From Treponema sp. (GTDB taxonomy: Bacteria; Spirochaetota; Spirochaetia; Treponematales; Rectinemataceae): a stretch of DNA of 28,564 nt. The stretch's first letter is position 1; the number at the start of each line of letters is the position of its first letter. The position numbers were made by a program, and so were the translations under genes. The stretch covers positions 1 through 28,564 of the forward strand of contig JAAYWE010000074.1 in the NCBI GenBank assembly GCA_012516755.1, read 5' to 3'. Of the stretch, positions 8,294 through 16,758 are shown piece after piece. Below the pieces are notes generated by a model. The model was given only the letters and a program-made list of their open reading frames with translations. It did not search any database and was not told the DNA's origin.

Positions 8294-9291
8294 TTATCGA
8301 AAGTCGAGATAGAAAGACCAACATCTACGAGTTGCCGTGCGCTGATCATGACAGGCTGGCTAATGAAGATCGATCCTTGCTGTTCAATCGCAATCTCTGG
8401 AGAAATGGCAATACCATAAGAGCTTAGTTTAGAAGACAGCATAACCCAAAGAAAACGAACGATAGGCTTATATGTGCGTGCACTTTGTTCATCCTTCATC
8501 CGTATCTGGAAAGTGGTGCGATACATAGCAGAAGGGTCGCCTTTAGGAGGACTTGTTTTTTCCCGGATTGCACTCATCAAAATGCCCTCGAAAGGCAAAG
8601 TGACCCCTTCCATAATAGGTAACTGACTGACAATTGTAGATTTAGCATCGATATATATCGCAAAATCCATAGCATTTGCTAGAACTCCGCTCTTGGCAGC
8701 CAGTGCGCTTGCTCCGGGATTAGTGATAGGGGATGCAGGGGGCACCCATGTTGCAAGATGAACTTGGCCTTGGTTTGGATTGCGGACATATAGACTTCCT
8801 GATTTTAGAGCATAGCCACCATTGATCTTCTTCCAGTTGGAATCAAGGCTAAAAGACAGGGAAGTTAAGAGATCAGGAAAATTTCCTGCAAATACCGCTT
8901 CTAAAGCTGGTTGGCCTGTTTCGGTGAGCGAAACTCCTATTCCTACAACTTGCGCTCTAGTCAATAGCTTGTCGATGTTAGCATGATCGATTGGTTTTGA
9001 AGGTTCTTTCTTTTTTTCTGATTCATTTGATTTATCAGAAGCAATAGTTTCAATAGCTTGGATTGTTGAATCATCTAAGCATGCAGCTATATCGCGAAGG
9101 AAAATATCTCCTGAACGTAAAATAACATGCGGCGTTTTTTCAAAACGATCGAATATCCCTGCAATGGCTATCTCCTTAGGCACGGAGGAGCAGGAGACAA
9201 CAGAAATACAGATTGCTGCTAATAGAATAATGTCAGCAATCGAGGTATTTTTTATTCTGCTTTCTTTTCTATTATTTGGTAGAAATCGCAT
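8290..9291 (-). CDS. Lipoprotein of unknown function
   Basis: 333 residues from the ATG at 9291 (a TTG three codons upstream is possible but too close to the AAGGA). The N-terminus has Arg/Lys-rich residues, a hydrophobic segment and a lipobox-like VVSC with Cys at about residue 34, followed by Ser-Ser, so export and lipidation are likely. The rest is a soluble domain with no motif I recognise: a Lys/Glu/Ser-rich linker at about 85-100, then mixed alpha/beta sequence. It stands alone on its strand, converging on the hydrolase-like gene. Spirochaete genomes carry many such lineage-specific lipoproteins; no function is proposed. Confidence 0.8.
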   Translation of the reverse strand: MRFLPNNRKESRIKNTSIADIILLAAICISVVSCSSVPKEIAIAGIFDRFEKTPHVILRSGDIFLRDIAACLDDSTIQAIETIASDKSNESEKKKEPSKPIDHANIDKLLTRAQVVGIGVSLTETGQPALEAVFAGNFPDLLTSLSFSLDSNWKKINGGYALKSGSLYVRNPNQGQVHLATWVPPASPITNPGASALAAKSGVLANAMDFAIYIDAKSTIVSQLPIMEGVTLPFEGILMSAIREKTSPPKGDPSAMYRTTFQIRMKDEQSARTYKPIVRFLWVMLSSKLSSYGIAISPEIAIEQQGSIFISQPVMISARQLVDVGLSISTFDN

Positions 9292-9367
9292 CAAGGCCAA
9301 ATTCCTTTCTTTTTCTTTGAGTAAGCTAAGCAGAATATATCACAGAATTCTCAAACATATCGAGTAA

Positions 9368-9387
9368 GGAGATTGATGGGAGATTGA
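9368..9387 (+). repeat. Two copies of GGAGATTGA, period 11
   Basis: GGAGATTGA occurs at 9368-9376 and 9379-9387 in the 246-base divergent gap between the lipoprotein gene and ndk. Two copies spaced about one helical turn apart could be a protein-binding site, but nothing else supports it. No convincing promoter was found in this gap. Confidence 0.25.
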
Positions 9388-9537
9388 GGGGAAACTATAT
9401 CGCGCTCTTAATGATAGGAAACCAGAATCAATTGAGCTATATGCGTAGCCCTGTGATGACATTATGATTCAAAGAATGCTATTTTGAATGTTGAATCTAT
9501 ATCTTATCTGGCAAAATAGCATATGGAGGTATGCGAA

Positions 9538-9987
9538 ATGGCTGCTGAGCGAACATTTGCGATGCTCAAGCCCGGTGTCTTATCCCGGCGTGTTGTTGGA
9601 GAGATAATCTCGAAGATCGAACGAAAGGGCTTCAAAATCATAGGTTTGAAAATGATGAATGTCACAATCGAGCTTGCCGAAAGACAATATGCCGAACATA
9701 AAGGGAAATCTTTTTATTTAGACCTTCTGGAGTATATTGTGTCAGGACCTGTTGTGGTAATGGTTCTTGAGGCGGATCAGGCAATTAAGCTTTTCAGGCT
9801 TTTGTGTGGCTCTACAAGTCCAGAACAAGCTCTCCCTGGTACCATCAGAGGGGATTATGCCATGCACACTAGTATCAATATAATCCATGCTTCCGATTCG
9901 AAGGAATCCGCTGTTCGGGAAATTGATCTTTTCTTTAGACCTGAAGAGCTCATAGATTGGGAAGACGGGAATCAAAAATGGATCTAG
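9538..9987 (+). CDS. ndk: Nucleoside diphosphate kinase
   Basis: Transfers the gamma-phosphate of NTPs to NDPs through a phosphohistidine. 149 residues; family landmarks are TFAMLKPG (6-13), a G-F-K-I-I-G-L-K stretch (31-38), and the active-site NIIHASDS with H117 (usual NxIHGSDS, here Gly to Ala). The C-terminus ends with a W-x-x-x-N segment rather than the classic -WIYE. The start is set by GGAGG at 9525-9529, nine bases before the ATG at 9538; an ATG at 9523 has no ribosome-binding site. Monocistronic or followed by pepF, 81 bases downstream. Confidence 0.95.
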   Translation: MAAERTFAMLKPGVLSRRVVGEIISKIERKGFKIIGLKMMNVTIELAERQYAEHKGKSFYLDLLEYIVSGPVVVMVLEADQAIKLFRLLCGSTSPEQALPGTIRGDYAMHTSINIIHASDSKESAVREIDLFFRPEELIDWEDGNQKWI

Positions 9988-9995
9988 GGTGAGAG

Positions 9996-10064
9996 CCTCA
10001 TTTATGAGGAGGATTAATTCTTGAATATGTTATTACCAGAAAATGCACATATCAAAGGAGGAGG
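9996..10064 (+). promoter_or_regulatory. Two successive ribosome-binding sites before the oligoendopeptidase gene
   Basis: AGGAGG at 10007-10012 stands eight bases before an in-frame TTG at 10021 (and 14 before an ATG at 10027). A second, stronger GGAGGAGG at 10057-10064 precedes the ATG at 10069. A small CCTCA-TTTA-TGAGG hairpin (9996-10009) partly covers the first site. Family alignment supports the second start. Confidence 0.5.
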
Positions 10065-10068
10065 TCTT

Positions 10069-11874
10069 ATGACAAGCACGGTTGAAGTACCATGCTGGAA
10101 TCTTGACGATGTTTTCCGTGGCTTTGAATCCGAAGAATACCAAAAGGCAAAAAACGAGCTCAAGAGCCTTTTGGAAACGCTGAAAAGAGATCTTACCGAT
10201 GCTAAGCCGCCTTCCGATGCAAAAGGGACGGCTAACTGGCTATTCGAGCTTCTAAGCAGGATAGATCGGCTCGAGACGCTTGCAGATACGCTCTCTGCTT
10301 ATGTCCAGGCGCGTTTTACCACCGACACAAGGGATTCGCTTGTGATTCAAGAGCTCGGAAAAGTGGAGGAGCTTCTAGTTCCTGCCACAACGATCCTCGT
10401 GCTCTTCCGCAATATGCTAGCTCGTTATGAAAAGAGAATTAAGAAAGCCATATCACATGATGCCAGATTCGTAGACTACACTTTTGTACTTGAAGAGGCA
10501 CTGATGTTCCAAAAGCATCAGATGTTACCTCAACTTGAAGACCTGGCTGCGGATCTTGGTCGCTCAGGAGCCGATGCATGGTCTCGGCTTCAGGATTCGA
10601 TCCTTGCAAATGCCAGTGCCGTGTGGAATGAAGCAACAGGAGAACGCAAGACAATGGTAGAGCTCAGAAATCTCGCCTATGATCCGGATCGCAACATTCG
10701 CGAGAAAGCCTATCGGCTCGAGCTTTCCATATGGAAAACATATGAAATACCGGTAGCAGCCGCTCTCAATGGCGTTAAGGGCACTGTGTTGACTTTGAAT
10801 AAGAGGAGAGCCTGGGAGAGCGCTATCGATGCTTCTCTTGCTCAAGCCAGGATATCGATGGCGACACTCGAAGCCTTGATAGCTACCATGGAGGAGTCTC
10901 TTCCTATGTGGCGGCGTTATTTGTGCGCCAAGGCGCGGCTTTTGGGTCTTGATCGACTTTCATTTTTTGATCTATTTGCACCCCTACAGAACCAAGGAGC
11001 CGTGATTCAGAGCTATACCTGGTCAGATGCAAAAGAGTTCATCGTCAGACAATTTGGCACTTTTGATAAAGAAATGGCCAGCTTTGCCCAAAGAGCCTTC
11101 GAAAACAGATGGATCGATGCGCTTCCCCGTGAGGGGAAGGTGGGCGGTGCATATTGCACACACTTCCCTGCTGCCAAACAAGCCAGAGTCCTCTGCAATT
11201 TCGATGGCTCTTACTCTTCTCTTATAACCATAGCACATGAACTAGGCCATGCATGGCATTACGAGAATATAAAGGATTTGCCAAGCTTGCTTTCTCAGTA
11301 TCCCATGACGCTAGCAGAGACTGCTTCCATATTTTCTGAGACCCTGGTTTCCAATGCCGCCATGGCTACTATGGGAGAGGATGCCAGAGTGCCTCTGATC
11401 GAGCTTCATCTACAGGATGCTTGCCAGGTGATTGTAGATATCCTTTCTCGTTATTATTTTGAGCATGATGTATTTAAAGAGCGAGCAAAAGGCGAGATAA
11501 CGCCAGATCGCTTAAGCGATCTAATGCTTCAATCTCAAGCGAAAACTTATGGAGAGCCTCTGCGAGAAGATGAACGTCATCCTTATATGTGGGCGGTCAA
11601 AGGCCATTATTATATTCCGGGGCTTTCTTTCTATAACTTTCCATACGCTTTTGGTCAACTCTTCGGAATGGGGCTCTATAGTATCTATAAAGAAGAGGGC
11701 CAATCCTTCGCGGCCAAATACCGTGAGCTTTTGCGGTTTACGGGCTCTCTACCTGCCGCAGAAGTGGCAAGGCGCGCAGGTTTCGATATCGAAAGACCCG
11801 AATTCTGGCAGAGCGCCATGAAGACATTTGAACACGAGGTGGAATTTCTTGAGGCTCAGAGCAACACTAGATAG
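10069..11874 (+). CDS. pepF: M3-family oligoendopeptidase (PepF-like)
   Basis: Zinc metallopeptidase that cleaves short peptides in the cytoplasm. 601 residues from the ATG at 10069, the usual PepF length. The thimet-type active site HELGH lies at 390-394 with the third zinc ligand in the downstream ETASIFSE helix (about 417-424), and a C-terminal GxxxYxxPF-like GLSFYNFPYAFG segment is typical of the M3B group. No signal peptide. The upstream in-frame TTG 10021 and ATG 10027 have their own AGGAGG and would add up to 16 residues. It follows ndk and converges on lysS with 15 bases between stops. Confidence 0.93.
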   Translation: MTSTVEVPCWNLDDVFRGFESEEYQKAKNELKSLLETLKRDLTDAKPPSDAKGTANWLFELLSRIDRLETLADTLSAYVQARFTTDTRDSLVIQELGKVEELLVPATTILVLFRNMLARYEKRIKKAISHDARFVDYTFVLEEALMFQKHQMLPQLEDLAADLGRSGADAWSRLQDSILANASAVWNEATGERKTMVELRNLAYDPDRNIREKAYRLELSIWKTYEIPVAAALNGVKGTVLTLNKRRAWESAIDASLAQARISMATLEALIATMEESLPMWRRYLCAKARLLGLDRLSFFDLFAPLQNQGAVIQSYTWSDAKEFIVRQFGTFDKEMASFAQRAFENRWIDALPREGKVGGAYCTHFPAAKQARVLCNFDGSYSSLITIAHELGHAWHYENIKDLPSLLSQYPMTLAETASIFSETLVSNAAMATMGEDARVPLIELHLQDACQVIVDILSRYYFEHDVFKERAKGEITPDRLSDLMLQSQAKTYGEPLREDERHPYMWAVKGHYYIPGLSFYNFPYAFGQLFGMGLYSIYKEEGQSFAAKYRELLRFTGSLPAAEVARRAGFDIERPEFWQSAMKTFEHEVEFLEAQSNTR

Positions 11875-11889
11875 CCTGTAGATCCCTTA

Positions 11890-13476
11890 TCAATAGGGCT
11901 TTAGAATCGATAGGACTTTCTCTTTTCCCAGTGTTTTAAGGAAGCCTGCCAGCCTCGGCCCTTGATCCTTACCTATGAGAGCCTGATAAGCTGCAATGAA
12001 TAGTCTTTTAGGTTCTATATTGCTGGATTGAGCCGCAGCATAGATTGCCTCGGCAATATCGTTCTCGGTAGCATAGGTATCGAGCTTTTCTACCACCTCG
12101 TCACGCAGGCGTCGCAATGCGGCTGCCTCGGCTTCGGGGAGAGAGGCGAGTTCACCTGGCTTACGCAGGAAGAACCTGAAGTCCTCTGGTGCGCATTCGG
12201 TTATCCAATACCAGGCACATTGAGCTCTTCGCTCTACGTGCGCTTTTTGCGAAGGCTTTAATCCCGGAAGAAGCGATAACACGGCATCGATGTTTCCCAG
12301 GTGAATCTGCAATAGATTGCATAGATGCCGAAATGGTATTTGATAGGGCATCTCCTCAGGAACCCTATCTACCTGAGACAGTTCATAGATGCGGCGTTCG
12401 AGAGCTTCGACTTCTTCGTTCTTTGCTTTTTCGACGCCCCAATAGATGCGCTCAGTTCTATCGTAATCCTCGTAGATTTTAATCACATCGAGATCAAAAC
12501 TGATCACAAACTCTGTATTCGGGCGAGTGCCAGCAAAGAGATAGCGAACTATTTCTGGTTGGTAGACTCTCAACAAGTCCTGAAGATCGACAACCTTGCC
12601 CTTTGATGAGGACATTTTGCCGGGCGAGCCTTTGATACCTATAAAATCATAGCGGAAGGTCACTGGTGGCTTTCTGCCATAAACCTCTTCGACCACATGC
12701 TTCGAGGTATCGAAAGAACCTCCTTGAGAATGATGGTCCTTGCCTGCAGGCTCAAAGTCGACCTTTTCATAAGCCCAACGCATAGGCCAATCGACTCGCC
12801 ATAGGAGCTTTGCTCCCTTGAGCGTACGTAGGTCACCCTTTTCTAGAAAACCGCAAGTTTCGCAATGGTAGCTCAAGCCCCATTCGCCATCCCAATCATC
12901 GATCTCGGTGGTATCACGATTGCAGTTCGAGCAGAACACCGAGATAGGCCACCATTCACCTTGAATCTTATGGTCTTCATCGCGGTATTTATCGAGGATT
13001 GTCTTTAAGTGTTCGCGCATCTCAAGAGCACGGCGCATGCTCGATGCATAAGTGCCCGAGCGATATCGTTGAGCTTGGTAAATGAACTCAGGGTAGATTC
13101 CTACCTCGGGCAGCACTTTCTCGACATCGACCTCGTGGTGACGAGCATAGGATTCATCGCGTCCCCAAGGATCTGGTACCATAATTATCGGAAATCTGAG
13201 GTATTTTTCCAGTAATTCGGGATTTGGCATATTGAGAGGTACTTTTCGGAAAACATCGTAATCATCCCAGCTATAAATGAATCTGACCTTCTTGCCCCTA
13301 TCTCTAAGTGCTCTGACAACGAGCTCTACGGATATCATTTCACGGAAATTTCCAACATGGACAGTTCCCGAAGGAGTAATCCCCGATGCACAGGTATACA
13401 GGTCTTTTTCGCCCCATGTATCCAAGATTTTTTTAGCTGTTTGATCAGCCCAATGAATATCTCTGTTCTGTTCCAT
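11890..13476 (-). CDS. lysS: Lysyl-tRNA synthetase, class I
   Basis: Charges tRNA-Lys. 528 residues of the class I (archaeal-type) enzyme, unrelated to the common class II LysRS. HIGH-type signature HVGN at 40-43, KMSSS at 287-291, and a four-cysteine zinc knuckle (C182, C185, C205, C208). Class I LysRS is normal in archaea, spirochaetes and some alphaproteobacteria, so it is a lineage marker here. The start ATG has no Shine-Dalgarno; a TATACT ends eight bases before it. It is separated from the M29 gene upstream by 89 bases and so probably has its own promoter. Confidence 0.97.
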   Translation of the reverse strand: MEQNRDIHWADQTAKKILDTWGEKDLYTCASGITPSGTVHVGNFREMISVELVVRALRDRGKKVRFIYSWDDYDVFRKVPLNMPNPELLEKYLRFPIIMVPDPWGRDESYARHHEVDVEKVLPEVGIYPEFIYQAQRYRSGTYASSMRRALEMREHLKTILDKYRDEDHKIQGEWWPISVFCSNCNRDTTEIDDWDGEWGLSYHCETCGFLEKGDLRTLKGAKLLWRVDWPMRWAYEKVDFEPAGKDHHSQGGSFDTSKHVVEEVYGRKPPVTFRYDFIGIKGSPGKMSSSKGKVVDLQDLLRVYQPEIVRYLFAGTRPNTEFVISFDLDVIKIYEDYDRTERIYWGVEKAKNEEVEALERRIYELSQVDRVPEEMPYQIPFRHLCNLLQIHLGNIDAVLSLLPGLKPSQKAHVERRAQCAWYWITECAPEDFRFFLRKPGELASLPEAEAAALRRLRDEVVEKLDTYATENDIAEAIYAAAQSSNIEPKRLFIAAYQALIGKDQGPRLAGFLKTLGKEKVLSILKPY

Positions 13477-13484
13477 GTTGTGGA

Positions 13485-13513
13485 AGTATAACGATATTTA
13501 TGTTTTTGTAGAA
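13485..13513 (-). promoter_or_regulatory. Possible lysS promoter, leaderless layout
   Basis: Minus-strand TATACT at 13490-13485 with a weak TTCTAC (13513-13508) 17 bases upstream. Eight bases separate the -10 from the ATG at 13476, so the predicted transcript starts within one or two bases of the start codon. Confidence 0.4.
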
Positions 13514-13565
13514 TAGCGGTTGCTGATGGAAAACTTAGAAGGGCTCGTATTTCAATGAATAGGGC

Positions 13566-14663
13566 TTACACGGCTAGAACACCTTGTTCGATGATGGTCC
13601 TTTCTTCGCCAGAGAGCATGAGAAGCACCACTGTGGGTGATCTTACTAGTCCATCCAGATGAATAAGAGCTGGCGCATCTTCGTCGTAATTCGATCCAAT
13701 TGCAAAATGAATGGTACCCATAACTTTCTCATCTTCTAACATATTGCCCGAAATACGAGCAGCAGAATTGAGTCCAATACCAAATTCTCCCAGGTGGCGA
13801 GCATTTGTGCCATATAATAGCGCTGTCTCCGGAGCCATTCCTGTCGCACCTGCGAGGCCGGTGGCCATTGAAAGCCCTCGCATCAGGGCTGCTTCTAATT
13901 TTTTTGCTTCGCTTCCGCCTTCGATGCCGATAACATAGCCGCCCCGTACAGTGCACACTATTGGCTCCTCGATGACAATATCTTTTTCTATATCCGCAAT
14001 AGACCCATCGAACACAATCGTACCTTCTGCCGATTTCAGAGCCGGAGAAATAAAAACCTCACCGGCAGGTAGATTCCCTCCTTTGCCCGGATAGCGAAAA
14101 TCGCCATCATCCAGCATCGTCTTGCGTCCGAATACCGAGAATACAATATCGGTGCCTCCAGGACTCCGGACAAGGACTGTGCTTGCTTGGTCGAGGAGAC
14201 TTGCGAGTTCTGCCGCGTTCCTACGCATTTCTTCATAATCTATTGGCACGGTTCTTAGGAATATGTCCTTTGTAATTCCAGGTGTCCAGACTGCGCGCAG
14301 TGCCCTGAGGCCGTGCAATAGATAATTGAAGATATGGTCATAAGAGCGACCATCTGGAGCCAAAAGAGGCGATGCAAGCCTGGCTTTATCTTTGCCTAGC
14401 TTTTCTGTCGAAATAGACAGCACTACATCTGGGCTTTCTTCTATTGCGTTGATAACTTTATCTTCTGCAAAATCCTCTTGGGTTTTGACGGGCTGAAGCA
14501 AGAATTGCACCTGCGCTCCCATCGAAGAAGCCTCTTCTGCAAAAGCTCTCGCTATCTCTTCTTGTTCGGTCTCAGGATTGGAGATAATCAAGAGCTTTTC
14601 AGATTTTCTTACATCCAGACACTGAGTAATGGCTACATGGGCAACCTCTGCGAGGGTATACAT
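13566..14663 (-). CDS. M29-type aminopeptidase
   Basis: 365 residues resembling the thermophilic aminopeptidase family M29 (PepS, AmpS, AmpT), cytoplasmic metal-dependent exopeptidases. Family blocks seen: LPAGEVF (about 206-212), an EFGIGLN stretch (about 296-302), EDEKVMGTIHFAIGSN (about 313-328) and IHLDG near residue 340, which together supply the Glu/His/Asp metal ligands. The ATG shares one base with the tsaD stop (TGATG) and has AAGGAAGG ahead of it, so it is coupled to tsaD; a TTG one codon earlier is less likely. Somewhat shorter than the typical 400-residue M29 enzymes. Substrate preference cannot be read from the sequence. Confidence 0.85.
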   Translation of the reverse strand: MYTLAEVAHVAITQCLDVRKSEKLLIISNPETEQEEIARAFAEEASSMGAQVQFLLQPVKTQEDFAEDKVINAIEESPDVVLSISTEKLGKDKARLASPLLAPDGRSYDHIFNYLLHGLRALRAVWTPGITKDIFLRTVPIDYEEMRRNAAELASLLDQASTVLVRSPGGTDIVFSVFGRKTMLDDGDFRYPGKGGNLPAGEVFISPALKSAEGTIVFDGSIADIEKDIVIEEPIVCTVRGGYVIGIEGGSEAKKLEAALMRGLSMATGLAGATGMAPETALLYGTNARHLGEFGIGLNSAARISGNMLEDEKVMGTIHFAIGSNYDEDAPALIHLDGLVRSPTVVLLMLSGEERTIIEQGVLAV

Positions 14664-15682
14664 CAATTACCTTCCTTATGCCATTTGAAATCTGCAAAAC
14701 GAGAATTCGGAGCTAGGTTCCAGCCATCTATCTCGCCTCGCCTAAAATAATGCCATGCAATTCCAGCAACCATGGCTCCATTATCTCCGCAGAGCGAAAG
14801 AGGAGGGAAATAGACATGCAAATCTTGCTCTTCTTCGAGTTTTCGCCTTAGGTATGAGTTGGCTGCAACCCCACCCCCCACGACAACTGTATGGATACCC
14901 GTATCATGAATCGCACGATATAGCCTGGATATTAGTATATCTATTGCTGTTTTTCTGAAGCTTGCAGCTATATTCTCTGGTGTAATCTCTGCTCCGGGTC
15001 TTAGATATGAGGAAAGATGATAGATTACTGCGGTCTTAAGCCCCGAATAGGAAACATCATAACGATGTTCTCCTTTATGTAGAGAAGGCATGGGGAATTT
15101 GAAGGCCTTTTCGTCACCATTCTCTGCAAGCTTGTCGATCGCAGCCCCGCCAGGGTAGCCAAAACCATAGTACTTAGCGACCTTATCAAAGGCCTCTCCC
15201 GCCGCATCGTCTATCGTCCTTCCAAGCACCTCGATTCTATCGAAATCTTCAACACGGCAGAGAACCGTATGTCCGCCCGACACAAGGAGCCCAATAAATG
15301 GATAGTCGATGGGTTCGATCAGCTGAGGAGCATAGAGATGAGCAAGCATATGATTTACGCCCTTAAAAGGAAGCTTCATAGACCAGGCAAGAGCTTTTGC
15401 AAAGGACAATCCTACAGCGAGAGAACCGATAAGTCCAGGCATAGCGGTTGCTGCTATGCCTTCTAAAGCACATATCTCGATTCCAGCCTCGGATATAGCG
15501 CGCTTTACTACGCCCATTATCCATTCTATGTGAGCCCTGCTTGCAACTTCAGGAACTACACCTTGGTAGCGCTCATGGAGCGGAATCTGAGTCATAATTA
15601 CATTGGAAAGGATATGCCTTCCGTCCTCGACGATTGCTGCGGCGCATTCATCGCAGGAAGTCTCAATCCCCAGAATATGCAT
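14663..15682 (-). CDS. tsaD: tRNA N6-threonylcarbamoyladenosine synthase subunit TsaD
   Basis: 339 residues, standard length. Transfers the threonylcarbamoyl group to A37 of ANN-decoding tRNAs, with TsaB and TsaE. ASKHA-fold signature GIETSCDEC (5-13), VPEVASRAH (43-51), metal-binding NHMLAH with H111 and H115, LVSGGHT (132-139) and the SYSGLKTA segment (about 219-226). Its first 20 bases overlap the end of the deacetylase gene and its stop overlaps the next start, so it sits inside an operon. tsaB and tsaE are not in the window. Confidence 0.97.
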   Translation of the reverse strand: MHILGIETSCDECAAAIVEDGRHILSNVIMTQIPLHERYQGVVPEVASRAHIEWIMGVVKRAISEAGIEICALEGIAATAMPGLIGSLAVGLSFAKALAWSMKLPFKGVNHMLAHLYAPQLIEPIDYPFIGLLVSGGHTVLCRVEDFDRIEVLGRTIDDAAGEAFDKVAKYYGFGYPGGAAIDKLAENGDEKAFKFPMPSLHKGEHRYDVSYSGLKTAVIYHLSSYLRPGAEITPENIAASFRKTAIDILISRLYRAIHDTGIHTVVVGGGVAANSYLRRKLEEEQDLHVYFPPLSLCGDNGAMVAGIAWHYFRRGEIDGWNLAPNSRFADFKWHKEGN

Positions 15683-16727
15683 TGTCTGAGTTCTCTTTTG
15701 CTTGCATCTTCATGTATTGGCTTATGGTAGAGAGCGAATAACCTTGTTCCACCAGTTCAGGATAGATCTCCATAAGTGTAGAGGCAAGCTTGGATGACCA
15801 TACATGGCCAATCATAACGGCAGCACCCTTTTGCCGGGCAATTTGTTTTCCTTCTTCTATTGCAGCAAGAATTGATTCGCGGTCGCCATTGTTATCGAGA
15901 AACACATCGCGCTCCATATATTGCGTTCCTATTTTTCGACTCAGCTCCGCACACACAGTTCCCGGAGCCGTAAGAGAATTAAGATAATATATGCCACGTT
16001 CCTTCGCAAGTTTCAGAATTGGAATCATGCAATTCGAATCGCGGGTTACGGCGGAGCCCATATGATTGTTCATGCCTGCTGGAGGATATGGGAAGCTATC
16101 GATATTCTCGGCTATGGTCTTTTCGATGATTGCTTCATCCATTGAGCAATAGACGGCATGAGGACCCGGATCATTGCCTCCTAAAGCCTCCATGGGTTGA
16201 TGAAGTATTAGCTCCTTGCCAGCCTCGTGTATTGCAATCACAGAATCCTTGCTGTGTGTAAGTTGAGGAAGAACGGCCAGATTAATCGGAAAGGGGAGAT
16301 GGAGAAAGGCATCGAGTTCTCCGTTATTATAGCCTACATCGTCGATTACAATGATGAGCGTAGGCTGAGTTGTGCTGCCCGGCAACACTGACAGCGGACC
16401 ACCAGAACCATAAGGTTCGTGCTCTTCGCTCTCAACTTTTTCAATTTCTTCTTGGGCTTCAGCCTGAATATCCCAATCCGATGCTGTCCTCTTGGAGACC
16501 GAAGTTGTTCCTTTCCTTTCTTCAGGCGGAATAACGGCCAGATCCTCGTATCCAGGAGGCAGCTCGAATACATATTCAGGTGTTCCATAAGGTACATCCT
16601 GGCTCTTGCTAAGTGAGTCTTTTGATTTGATAGAATTCGATATTATTAGGGCGGCGATTACTAAAAGAACAGCGCTGGAGAGCAGCAGTACATAGTAAGA
16701 ACCCTTATGAGTGCGCTTTTTCCTCAC
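15663..16727 (-). CDS. Divergent polysaccharide deacetylase, membrane-anchored
   Basis: 354 residues: short cytoplasmic basic N-terminus, one transmembrane segment or uncleaved signal (about 11-30), a Glu/Ser-rich linker (about 60-115), then a YibQ/divergent-polysaccharide-deacetylase domain from about 120. Metal-site-like segments are VIDDVGYN (about 126-133), LHQPMEA (about 175-181) and MNNHMGS (about 219-225), and the barrel ends with GHVWSSK near 305. It probably acts on cell-wall or other glycans outside the membrane, but the substrate of this family is unknown. The GTG start has no well-spaced Shine-Dalgarno, so the exact start is uncertain. It follows the sigma gene by 31 bases. Confidence 0.82.
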   Translation of the reverse strand: MRKKRTHKGSYYVLLLSSAVLLVIAALIISNSIKSKDSLSKSQDVPYGTPEYVFELPPGYEDLAVIPPEERKGTTSVSKRTASDWDIQAEAQEEIEKVESEEHEPYGSGGPLSVLPGSTTQPTLIIVIDDVGYNNGELDAFLHLPFPINLAVLPQLTHSKDSVIAIHEAGKELILHQPMEALGGNDPGPHAVYCSMDEAIIEKTIAENIDSFPYPPAGMNNHMGSAVTRDSNCMIPILKLAKERGIYYLNSLTAPGTVCAELSRKIGTQYMERDVFLDNNGDRESILAAIEEGKQIARQKGAAVMIGHVWSSKLASTLMEIYPELVEQGYSLSTISQYMKMQAKENSDNAYSGD

Positions 16728-16758
16728 TCCCTCATCGTATCTTGGACAGGCTGCTTTA

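Noticed and set aside
10439..10654. Opposite-strand frames inside pepF, and similar ones inside hydB, lysS, ftsI and ffh
   Set aside because: All lie within well-recognised genes whose motifs span the region; they are shadow frames.
11889..11903. CCCT...AGGG inverted repeat between the convergent pepF and lysS stops
   Set aside because: A four-pair stem overlapping the end of lysS with no T-run; too weak to call a terminator.
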